A DNA stretch of 64,000 bases from Nelumbo lutea. Taxonomy: Eukaryota; Streptophyta; Magnoliopsida; Proteales; Nelumbonaceae. Under the pieces are notes generated by a model. It made no database searches and was not told where the DNA came from. It saw only the letters and a program-made list of their open reading frames with translations. Both the position numbers and the translations under genes were made by a program. Below are positions 37,001 to 49,000 of the stretch, in pieces; position 1 is the stretch's first letter; the number at the start of each line of letters is the position of its first letter. The stretch is taken from NCBI GenBank assembly GCA_022828595.1, contig JAKGHH010000008.1, positions 26,404,378 through 26,468,377 on the forward strand. Reading direction: 5' to 3'.

Positions 37001-40000
37001 CAGTATAAACAATATTGTTGTAAGGCTTATTTAATTGTTAATTTATAGTTGTTGTTAGTAGGTGGTCCTCTTAAGATACTGTCAGTTAGTTATTTTTCTT
37101 TTTTTCTTATTAGTTTGTTTCTAGAGTGTGCCACCAAGGGCATACTTGTAATTTTTATTCTTTTTTTATTAAGTTAATATAAATAGTGAACTGGCAGCAG
37201 CCAGAGACTGTTTTCTTTTTCTCTCAATCGTATCTCCCTTTTATTCTCTTTCTCTCTCTCTCGTCTCCCACTCTCCATGAATGATTACATGGTATCAGAG
37301 CAATTTTTTTGGGCTGTAAAAGAATTTCGGTCCCTCCTGTTTTGAACCTGCTTTGCCTTTTTTCCCTTCTTTAAATTCTTGGATATGGAAGGCAGAGAAA
37401 CCCTAGCAGATTACTGGCGGCAACTCCTGTGGGTTCTTCCTTGTTCGTAATATCAAGGAAACCCTAGTCGAAGAAGGGCGATGCTGATAGAGACTCCCTT
37501 TCTTCTTTGTTCGATGCTGTGAAGTCGATTTCTGGTTGGCACCTTCGTACAGGTGTTGGACAGGTGTGTTCTTGTTTTTGTCTTTTTTTGGCCAATGGTG
37601 TGAAGGCCTTATTCCTTGGTTCTATACATTCGTTTGGATGCTGGATTGTTAAACTGTATGGGTTGTAGTCGGACTAATAGTAACGTCTGCCTTGGCTTTG
37701 TTGGACTGATTACCGGGCTGGTTTAATGACTGAACCATCACAGAGTTGATTTCAGTAGGTTCTTGTTTTCTTGAGGGTTGGTCTTCTACTTGTGGCTGTT
37801 GTGTAGTTGTGTGGGATTTGGACTGTTTTTAGCAGTATTCTATGGCAAATTATGAATCAACTTCATCGGGGGTTACACCGACCTGCAGCACAGCTGGTAT
37901 GGGAGGTGAAAACATGATGTTTCCCATGCCAATTACCCCTTTAAATGGTCTGAACTACCTGGAGTGGGCTAAAAGTGTAAAACTCTATGTAACGGCAAGG
38001 GGAAAAGTTGGTTACATAAATGGAAGGGTGAAAGAACCCAAGGGTGAGATAGTTGAACATGATAGGTGGGACCAAGAAAACAGTATGGTGATGTCTTGGC
38101 TCCTTGCAGTCATGGAAACTGATGTGAAGAAGAACTTTATGTGGGCAAACACCGCTAGTGAGATCTGGGAACAGGCCAAAACTACCTATTGGGAACAGGC
38201 CAAAACTATCTATTCTGAGCAAAGGCATTATGCCAAGGTTTACCAGTTACAAGCTGAATCTTCAACCTATAAACAGGGAAATCGTAGTTTGTCTTCATAT
38301 TATTAAGCCCTTACTTCCATATGGAAAGAATTGGATCATTATCAGGCTATAGAGTGGAAACATGATGATGATGCTAAGGCCTACAGGAAGCTGGTCTCTC
38401 AGCAACGTGTGTTTGCCTTCTTGTTGGGACTGAACCCTGCCTATGAACCTTTGAGGGTTCAGATCCTAGGAAGCAAAGAGTTGTCGTCGGTTCACGAGGT
38501 ATACTCCCTTGTTCAATCGGAAGAAAGTAGGTGGATTGTGATAACTCCACGGGGAAGAACAAGTTGTTTTGGCTGCGGTGAATAATAATTCCATAGGGAA
38601 GAAAAGTGACACCAAGAAGACTGATGATAAAGACAAGTTGTTTTGTACCCACTGTCGGCGTTTACGGCATACACATGATACATGTTGGGACATCCACGGG
38701 AAACCCAAGTGGGCAATGAAGAACCAAGAACAGGGTAAAAGTCAAGGTCAGAAGAAGATGAACACAACACAAAATGCAGCACATGTTGCAAGCCAAGATA
38801 CTCAGGTTGTTGGTACTACCCGGGACCACCTTAATAATTATCATCCCAAGGAAGATATAATGAATTCCTTCAGAGAACACTTGGAGTCTTATGGTAGGGC
38901 TTTGCGATAGATGGATAGCTCAGTCACTGGTACTCCCTCTACTTCATTTGCATCTACATCAGGTAATACGACTTTTGCAACCCATGTCACTCCCACAGGT
39001 TCCCCTTGGATCATTGACTCAGGGGCCTCTAATCACATGACCGGTAAGCTGAACTTGTTTCAGACCTATAGCCTTTTGCCAGGAAGGGAAAAGTGAGGCT
39101 TGCAGATGGCTCATTCTCCTCCATTGCAGGCCAGGGATCAATATCTCTTCCCCATGGCCTTAACCTGAATTGTATATTGCATGTCCATCAACTTCTTATA
39201 AATTTGCTTTCAATTAGTTGTATCACAAGCTCTTTAAACTATAGTGTAACCTTTTTTCCTGGCTCGTGTTTTTTAGGACCTAACTTCTAGGAAGACGATT
39301 GGTAGAGGGACCCTAGTGGATGGTCTCTACATTCTCGACAACAAAGCTGGTCTCTCGATGTCATCCTCATAGTCACATAGTCAATCAAATAAGAGTCAAT
39401 TTTTTTGTGGCATAGTCGTTTAGGTCATGTTTCTTTTGAAATAGTAAAGTCTTTATTTTCGGTTTTATTTAAGTCATGTTCAGTGTCAGAGTTCCAGTGT
39501 CAAAAGTGTCAGTTGAGCAAACAATGTAGAACAACTTTTCATTCAAGTAATAAAAGATCAAGTGTTCCTTTCCATGTTGTGTGTTCTGATGTATGGGGGC
39601 CTACTAATGTAATATCTAAGGGCGGATATAAGTACTTTATCACATTGATCGATGATTACTCTCGCTATACATGGGTATTCCCCATGCGTATTAGAGACGA
39701 AGTTCCAAAGATTGTGAAAGACTTCCAGAGGATGGTATTTATGCAGTTCCATGTTGAATTACAGATCTTCCAATCCGACAATGCAAAAGAATACTTCCAT
39801 GGTGAGCTCAATGAGTTATTTGTCTCTCACGGATCTATTCATAGGAGCTCATGCACCAGAACACCACAACAAAATGGTGTTGCAGAAAGAAAAAACAGAC
39901 ACCTCCTTGAGGTAGCTCGCGGGATGATGTTACACATGAATGTTCCAAAAAGATTTTGGGTGGATGCTAGACTTGCGGCTGCTTATGTCATCAATCGCAT

Positions 40001-43000
40001 GCCCTCCAAAGTGCTGAACTACATGGCCCCTCATCAGTTATTGTACCCTCAGTCCCCTTTATTTTCCATTCCCATGAGAGTCTTTGGTTGTCGTGCCTTT
40101 GTCCATGATTTGTCTCCATCTCGAGGTAAGTTAGACCCTCGGTCCATTCCTTGTATCTTTCTGGGGTATCCCTCCTCTCAAAAAGGGTATCCGTGCTTTG
40201 ACCCCGTTAGTCATAAGTTTTTTGTGTCTATGGATGTGTCATTCTTTGAGTCTGAGCCATTCTTCCCTACTTCTCCTCAGGGGGAGAGTAGTAGTGTGGA
40301 AGAGGAGAAGCAAGTTCAGGTCCGCAAAGTCTCTCTTCCTTCTATTCCGGACCTTGCTCCCTTTCGTGTCTTCCAACGTACATGTCGTAGAGATCAGCAA
40401 TGTGATAGAGGTGTGGAGCAGCCAAACATTGAGCAACCGGCACCGTTAGACTCCCAGGAGGTAAGTCCAATCCCTGTTGCACCTATTGATACCCCTGCTC
40501 CTACTATGGATGACCTTGACATTCCTAATGCTCAACGAAAGGGAGTCAGGTCATGCACTACCAAACACCCCATTACCCATTTTGTCTCCTATGATCACAT
40601 TTCCCCCTCATACCAAGCCTTCCTATCTGTAATTGATTGCATCCCTGTTCCCAGAAACGTTGCAGAAACCTTAAAATGCCTCGAATGGACAGATGCCATG
40701 AAGGAGGAGATTAATGCTCTTCACAAAAATCAAACTTGGGAATTGGTGGATCTTCCAAAGGGGAAAGACCCCGTGGGGTGCAAATGGGTGTTTACGGTTA
40801 AACACAAGGCAGACGGAACAATTGAAAGGTACAAAGCAAGATTAGTAGCCAAAGGGTACACACAAGTGTACAGGGTTGACTATGATGAGACTTTTACTCC
40901 AATAGCTAAGATGAACTCAATTAGGGTTCTCCTGTCATTAGCTGCTAATCTTGATTGGGAATTGCATCAATTGGACATAAAGAATGCTTTTCTGAATGGT
41001 GACTTAGAGGAGGAAGTATACATGGTTCAACCCCCTGGATTTTGTGCCAAGGGAAGTGAAAATAAGGTGTGCAAGCTGCGAAAGTCTCTTTATGGCTTAA
41101 AACAATCTCCCAGAGCTTGTTTCAGTAAGTTTCACATGGCAGTTCAGCAGATGGGCTTCAAACGATGTCAGTCTGATCATACACTCTTTGTGAAGAGATG
41201 TTAGGAACATGTTGTTGTATTGATAGTGTATGTGGATGATATCATCATTACAGGAAGTTGGAGTTCAGAAATACAAAAATTGAGACAATTCCTTGCATCA
41301 AAATTTGAAGTGAAAGATCTAGGTCCCCTGAAGTATTTCCTTGGAATTGAAGTCGCCTGCTCAGAAAAGGGTATCTTTATCTCTCAAAGGAAATACACCC
41401 TTGATCTATTATAGGACACAGGAAAATTAGGTGCAAGGCCAGCAGAGACTCCCATGGATGTTGACCACAAGTTGGGTGACTGTGATGGTGAACCTCTGAA
41501 AGATGTGAAACAGTTCCAAAGGTTAGTGGGAAAGCTGATTTATTTGTCCATGACCCGTCCAGACATTGCCTATTCAGTTGGGGTTCTAAGCCAAATTAGG
41601 TGCAAGGCCAGCAGATTCCAAAGGTTAGTGGGAAAGCTGATTTATTTGTCCATGACCCGTCCAGACATTGCCTATTCAGTTGGGGTTCTAAGCCAAATTA
41701 GGTGCAAGGCCAGCAGAGACTCCCATGGATGTTGACCACAAGTTGGGTGACTGTGATGGTGAACCTCTGAAAGATGTGAAACAATTCCAAAGGTTAGTGG
41801 GAAAGCTGATTTATTTGTCCATGACCCGTCCAGACATTGCCTATTCAGTTGGGGTTCTAAGCCAATTCATGCACTCTCCTAAGAAACCACACATGGAGGC
41901 AGCAGAGACAGTTCTTAGATACTTGAAAAAATATCCTGGAACAGGTCTACTATTCAGTAAACATAATCGCTTAAAGGTGGAAGTCTTTACAGATGTTGAT
42001 TGGGCAGGTGTTGTGGATGACAGAAAGTCCACGAGTGGGTATTGCACATTTGTGGGAGGAAACCTAGTGACCTGGAAAAGCAAGAAGAAACAAAGTGTGG
42101 TAGCAAGGTCAAGCGTTGAAGCTGAATATAGAGCTATGGCACATGGGGTGGCTGAAGTCTTTTGGCTAAAGAATCTTCTAGGGGAGCTTGGAGTTGTTCA
42201 TAATCCTATGTCTCTTTACTGTGACAACAAGGCAGCAATAAACATCACCAGCAACCCTGTCCTACATGAGAGGACCAAGCACATTGAGGTGGACAAACAC
42301 TTCATAAGGGAAAAATTGGAAAAAAGAGAAATTTGCATCCTTTATGTCAACTCCAAGGAACAACTTGCTAATGTCCTCACAAAAGGGCTTCCATACTAGC
42401 AGCACAATGAGTTATGTGACAAGCTGGGCATGATAGACATATTTAGCCCAACTTGAGGGGGAGTGTTGTAAGGCTTATTTAATTGTTACTTTATAGTTGT
42501 TGTTAGTAGGTGGTCCTCTTAAGATACTGTCAGTTAGTTATTTTTCCTTTTTTCTTATTAGTTTGTTTCTAGGGTGTGTCGCCAGGGGCATACTTGTAAT
42601 TTCCATTCTTTTTTTTATTAAGTTAATATAAATAATGAACTGTGTTGTGGATGCATTCGTGGGAAGAATTACCGCCGCCGGCAGCAACAGTGAGGGGGGC
42701 CCACACAACAGCTTATCTTGCCACGTCAGCTCTTCTTGCCAGCTCGCCAATAGTTTACTTATTCCAGTTCTGTTCTTACTTATCTAGTTCTGTTCATACT
42801 TATCTATTAGAGATAGGAACTGAGTTCTGTTAGAAGTTTATTAGAAGTAGGAGTTTTGTTCTTACTTATCTAGTTCTGTTCTTATCTATTAGAGATAAGA
42901 ACTGAGTTCTGTTAGAAGTCTGTTAGAAATAGGAGTTTGATTTAAAGTTGGATTGTCCTAGCTTAGTCGAATGGAGTAAGGAGTCTCCTCTTGTAATCTC

Positions 43001-46000
43001 CTATTCAAGGAGCCTATGAATTGGAATAAAGCATTTAGTTTTCTAGTCAAGAGAAGAGTGAGGAGAGTTCGGGTGGTCTCTTGGACAAATCACCCATTTG
43101 GTTTTCCACAATAGGGTCTGCACGCAAGGGAAGGCGCAAGGGGAAGCAAGAGGTTCTCCCCGTGGACCGACCCGTGACGAGATCCTACGCCCGGGCCCAT
43201 AACAAACTGGCGGCAGCCAGAGACAGTTTTCTTTTTCTCTCAATCGTATCTCTCTTTCCTTCTCTTTCTCTCTCTCTCGTCTCCCACTCTCCATGAATGA
43301 TTACAAATATCAAAAGCAGAACTCTTTTTATTACTTGAAGAAAAAGATTGTCTACAATGCTTTCCAAGTAGACAGCTTTCATACTCTAGACCAAACAACT
43401 TAATAGACTTAATAGAAATTCAGGAACAAAAACGTAAAGATTTGAAAGATAAATGACTTAAACGATTATGCCATAGCATAATCTGACTCACAAACTCTAA
43501 CCCATTACTCCTGTTGTTGACATGATGACTCTGATAACTTGGAAGCTTATCTAGTAGGTAGATTCCATTCACCTCATGACCACTCCCAATCGTCCTCTCT
43601 AACCCCAAATCCTAAAAAACACAATGATCAGGAAAAAAAGGTTATTGAACACTTTAGGCTCTTGGTCAAGCTACTAACAGCTAAAAGATTAGTATGTCTA
43701 GGAGCATGTAGAGTATAAGGTAAAGTAATGGTGTCAAGTCACTCTAACAAATCCCTTCCATACTATGGAAACATGAAAGCCATATGTAATAGAAACTTTA
43801 TCTCTACTAAAGCACAATTGATATGAAGAAAACAAGGTAGAAACATTGGTCATATATTTAAAGGCACTTGAGTCTATAATCCAGAGAGGTCCATCCTTGA
43901 AGTGGAGACATGGTTAGTAGTGACATATGAAATACCTATATGAGCAAAGGAAGTGGTCTGTCATGTCATTGAACTGCTTACACTTTGTTCTCCCCCTTGA
44001 GATGAATAGGAACTAGCAGTGTCTCGCTAACTCATATATTGCCCATACTTTTCCAATTTGACCTTGATTACTACTGCTGCAATAGACTCCAAGGAAGCTA
44101 GAGTGTGAGATATGAATGACTCCCCAATCACTACCATATTGGCATTCCCCTTCTTGTTCTTGATCCAAGCCAGTATAAGGTGAGGGTGGAGCTTTTAACA
44201 AGTGTATTCGGTATGCTTGGGTCTCTTACAATAATCACACGCCAAGTCCTTATATTCTCATTTGTTCTCATTGTAACCTTTATCCCCATTGGGTTTAGGC
44301 CTGTTAGTGCTAACCATGGCTGACTACTCAATCCCATACTGTCTCATCATAACATTCCTCCTACTCTACTCTCCAAACACAAAGGCATATGCTTAAAAGA
44401 GAGTGACACTCTCATGGGAAAGAATATGTTGTCGGGCAATGTCAAACTCCGCATTACTTCAGCCACAAACTCAAATGCGTTGTTCATTTCTACCGACTTT
44501 TGATAGGTAGTACCATCATTCATACTCTCCCATACCACAGCCTCCAAGTGATCTTTCTTATGCCATAAAGTTATCAAAGCAAAAAAAAAAAAAAAAAAAA
44601 AAACACACTACAAGTGGTTTATCTCCCTGTCTTCTTGATTTCTCATTTGATAGGCTCTAAGAACATTTCTAGTTTTGAGAATAGGTCTTCATTGCTCCAT
44701 CCCAAATATCTTTAGTAGTGTTTGCCCACAAAGAAAAAAAAAATCTGCTAATAGGAGATAACTTAGAATTAGACAACCAGGTTATTATCATGTAGAGCTC
44801 TGTAAACTGGGTCATGCTGCCCACGGGCTGGCACTACCCGGTCACTGTAGCAAATGGGCTGTGCTAGGCCTGGATCAAACCTCTATGTTGTGCTAAGATG
44901 GGGTTTTAAGGCCCACAGGTAGCACAGACACTGTCCATACATATAGGGGTGTCAATGGACCAGTTTTGGATTGGACTCCGTCCAAATCAAAATCCATTTG
45001 GACGGATTGGATGGACCAATAAGACATTGAATTTGGACGGACTGGACGGACCAATATGACATATTGGATTGGACCTGGTCCGTCCATAACAAATTTATAT
45101 TGGAATATATTGGACTGAGCTAATATCTGGTCAATGGACCAGGTTTGTGTTGAAACCAATCTAAATTAACAGGAATTTGAACAGATTGAACAGTCTCTGG
45201 ACCAGTCCAAAATGGTCAAAAATGTTCATTGGACTGGATTGGACCAAGTCCATTTGTAATGGACTCACATTGGACTGGACCGGATTGGACCAAATCCAGT
45301 CCAATTGACACCCCTACATACATACATAGATGTGTATATAATTTTTTTTTTCAATTTTATTATACTATTTTTTTCCAAATTTATTGTAATATTTTTCAAT
45401 TTAATTTTATTATTTCATATATGACCAATTGATCAAATCAATTGTATATATTAAATTCAAATGAAATAAAATTTTTAGATTTTTTTCAATTTGTTGTCTA
45501 ATTTGTTAATTGTTCGTGTTTTTTGTTTATTTTTATATTTTAGTTCTGTAATTTTCACTTAGCAAGAAAATCAAGAAATTTCAAAAAAAAAGAGACAGGT
45601 CCACCCAGGCCTGCAGCCCAACTCGGGCCAATGTTTTGAAAATTGCAATTGTACCATAAATCGTAGAGAAAATTGAATCAAATCATGTCATAAATTGTAA
45701 GATTATTTCTCTTTTTATAAACTTGTCAAAAAATAATACATGCCAGTCTATTTACTGGAAAAGCTGAAAATCCCTTTATGTTAAGCAAGTTTATGTTCAT
45801 AATAGTATCCCATCATTGTCTTCTAAGACTAACACAATCGGTGGATTTGAGGACTTCTTTTATTCAAATGTTTAAAATATGCCAGCCATGTATGCTCTTA
45901 AATAACAAGGATGGCTGTTTCAGGAATATGGATTCATGAAATCTAGATAATGTAGGGAGATGAATTCAAAACACAAAAAACATGGAGCAAAAGCAAATAT

Positions 46001-49000
46001 GTCCAAATATAGGAACACAGCTGTGAGAAACTTCTAATATTTTTAGATGATGATGATGATGATATATATATATATATATATATTAATCTATAGATTTTAG
46101 GTATGTAAACACACATTCAACAGGCTTCAAATGTCAATATGCATAAGAGACAATTGAACATATGTGAATCAAGCTGTCTGTGTTTTACTATTAAAGATGT
46201 ATGGAGATGTTTCAGATGCAGTTCCATTCTTTGAACCATGATATTTATTCTTCTTTTATATTTGGATTTTGGGCATACACAAAATTCACAAGCATATAGG
46301 GGTGCAAGTCGGGTATCCAATATGAGGAAATTACAGTGTCATGATTCAAATTTTAGCAAATCTTCAACCCGAGCCTGCCCAAATTGCACCCCAAGGTAGG
46401 GCTGCATCTTTGTGTGAATGGGTCCAACCCAAGGGCCCAGGTCCAATGCTTTGTTAATTCTCCAAATCTGGTAACTGGTTTTTACCCCTACTACAAGCAC
46501 AAGAGCATACACATGTATTTGCAAATATGTGTATCAATGTATATCTATGTCTGCATCCATGTTCTAGATCTGGGAGTTGCCATGCTCAGCATGGAGTTAG
46601 GCCTCTCTGAATAGATTTTTTTTGGTGTATGCAGGCTGACTGAGTTGTGGGTTTTGTTTCATCGGCCTTGGGAGCTTTCTAATGTCTATGCTTTTATCTG
46701 TGTTTTCAATAAAAGCTTTTGAGTTCCTTTGGGAGTTTTCTAATACTGCACTTCTATCTGTTTTCAATAAAAAATCTTGATCTCTATTATCAGCTGGGAA
46801 AAAAATCAACATGGGTTCATGCCTTAGGTGCACAAGGAATTACATGTATAGAGATGTCGTAGATCATAGTTATTTTTCACTTTTGTTATTAATCATCAGT
46901 CCGGAACATCTTGTTCATAGGTAACATTGACTGCTCTTGAAGAGATGTTTCAAGCTGCACGTAGTATAATGGGATGGCTTAGTGACTGTGCAAAGGTATG
47001 CCTCTTACCATGTGTATTGACTAATGACTGTTGATAGCATCAATAATTTCATTACCATGAAAGATTTGGATATGTTTTTTGTAACCACTGGATGATTGCA
47101 ACAGGTTATTGCATCAGAGAACCAGCCTGTGAGGTGGACAACTCCTCTGGGGCTCCCAGTTGTGCAACCTTATCTTAAACCTCAAAGGCATCTTGTGAGT
47201 GTTTCAGATTAATGGAATCTCATCAAAATAGATGTCCATAAAAATCCTGGAGTCTGAGATGCTAACCATGTAAAATTTTCAATTGGAAAATAACTGGACA
47301 AGGGGCATATTCTTAGTGAAAAAGAGGGAAATGGTCCTACAAATAAAATTTATGGAAGGATTTAAAGTTCAAGTGATCATGAATTTTTACTCTTGATATC
47401 TGGTCTGGGATCCTCCCCCTCCCCCAACCCCCCGCCCCCCCCTCAAAAAAAAAAAAAAAATTTCAGGTTTCCTGATATTTTCTTTCTTCATAGTGATTTA
47501 CTTTTTATTAATGCCCAAACTAATAACTACATTTTTCTCCTTGAATCTTCCAACTAAAGCAATTTATACCTAAACTGTTTATCGTCTTTGTTCATGCCTC
47601 TCATATTATTGAAAAGAAAATCTTTTACTTTCATTTCTCTTTTGAGAAAGAGAGGTGCCGAGGTGGCAAGGGATTTGCAGTGGCTCCTATTTTTGAAGTC
47701 TTTTGTACCATCTATTGTAAAATGTAGATGATACATTTGTTCTGAGAAGTACATCTTTTGGAAGGTGTTGCGTAATGCACTCCCAAACTGACTCCCCGTA
47801 GCCAAAAAACTTGAGTGCCCTCATGGTGCTGTAACTTTTACCTGAATAGAAGTTCTTGTCATACCACAAAAAAAAAAAAAAAAAAAAAACAAAGCTCCTT
47901 TGATTTTTCCTGCACATTGTGTAACCCAAGGTTTGAAATTTCGCAACATATCGGGCCGTATTGGCTGATACATATCATTCCGACAAGAGCCCAATATACG
48001 GAATGTGTAGAAATCATCCGTTCCGTTTCTTTTTGTATGTATCGCATCGATACACTTGATTTTTTTTTGGGTGCCCTTCATTCATTAATCTCTTTAATTA
48101 ATTCTATATTTAATTCTAACTTTTCTTTCATTAATTAGTCAATTACTCCTACTTTAAATTTAAATTTGAATTTTAGCGAATTCTCTTATTAATTCCACTA
48201 ATTAATGATACTCCCTCATTAATTTCGCTAATTAATGATCCTGTCTCATTAATTTCGTTTTGGTAGTATAAAAACTATAGACTTTAAACAATGGCAAGAT
48301 TCGAACCTTACTTGCTAGGTTTTAACAACCATAAGACACCACTAGTTCATGCCCATTTGTTTGTTATGGTTGTATGCATTATTATTTTTAAGTAAATTTT
48401 CTCTTTTCTTAATGGATATTTATTAATAAATGCTAGAATTAATTATTAAAATTTATATACTAATAAATATATATTTTTTAGGATATATTTGAATTTCCTA
48501 ACATATTTATAGGTATCTTAATTTTTAGTCTGTATCTATTTGTATCCAAAGCGTATCCCGATACGTCTCTTAAAATTGTCTTTCCGATACACCTTGCGTT
48601 TCCGATACTTTGAACCTTTTAAATGTTAACCATGTTTTACTTATGTGCCTGTTGTGGTTGCAGGTTAGAACTTCCCTTCAGGTTTTGGCTTTGCAGCGGG
48701 AGGGTGATTTGGTATCTCAATCTTCTTTCTGTATTTTTGTTCCCTTTCTTTAGGTGGTAAGCATTTTCTGAAACTTGGCTCTTGTCTCCAACATCAGGTT
48801 GAGGTTAAAAGACAGAGAACAGCATTTCCACCCAATTTTGTACACTCTCTTGACGGGTCACACATGATGATGACTGCTGTTGCCTGCAGGGATGCTGGCT
48901 TACATTTTGCAGGTTTGTCTTGCTAATTTGTGTCAGCAGTAGATTGGAACTCTGTAATGAGAACGTTTGGTTAGAAAAAAATCACTGAAATGATCATGTA

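Larger units (their letters stand above)
37016..43305 (+). mobile_element. Complete Ty1/copia element Copia-2
   Basis: Both LTRs, primer-binding site, gag-pol, polypurine tract (TTGAGGGGGAG, 42453-42463) and a 5-bp target duplication are present. It interrupts the integrase of Copia-4 between the residues SSAFDI and VYTDVW on the opposite strand. It is the closest relative of Copia-1 in the window. Sense to RPOT. Confidence 0.95.
31436..44760 (-). mobile_element. Copia-4, reverse-strand Ty1/copia, split by other elements
   Basis: An old copia element antisense to RPOT. Right to left: gag (~44750-44000), protease and integrase zinc finger (43608-43311), Copia-2 insertion (37016-43305), integrase core (37015-36793), LINE-G insertion (35047-36792), the rest of integrase and RT (35034-33200), a ~1.2-kb insertion holding a hAT element, then RNase H (31960-31480). 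Its 5' LTR is missing. It occupies most of the 16.8-kb RPOT intron. Confidence 0.85.

Noticed and set aside
39405..41204. 599-codon ORF as a functional host gene
   Set aside because: It is integrase plus RT of Copia-2, flanked by LTRs and a target duplication, with breaks on both sides.
44580..44603. Poly(A) run as a LINE tail
   Set aside because: No LINE sequence or target duplication beside it; it interrupts the Copia-4 gag and behaves like a simple A-run.
47404..47461. C-rich then A-rich run as a regulatory element
   Set aside because: Simple low-complexity sequence in an intron with no further evidence.
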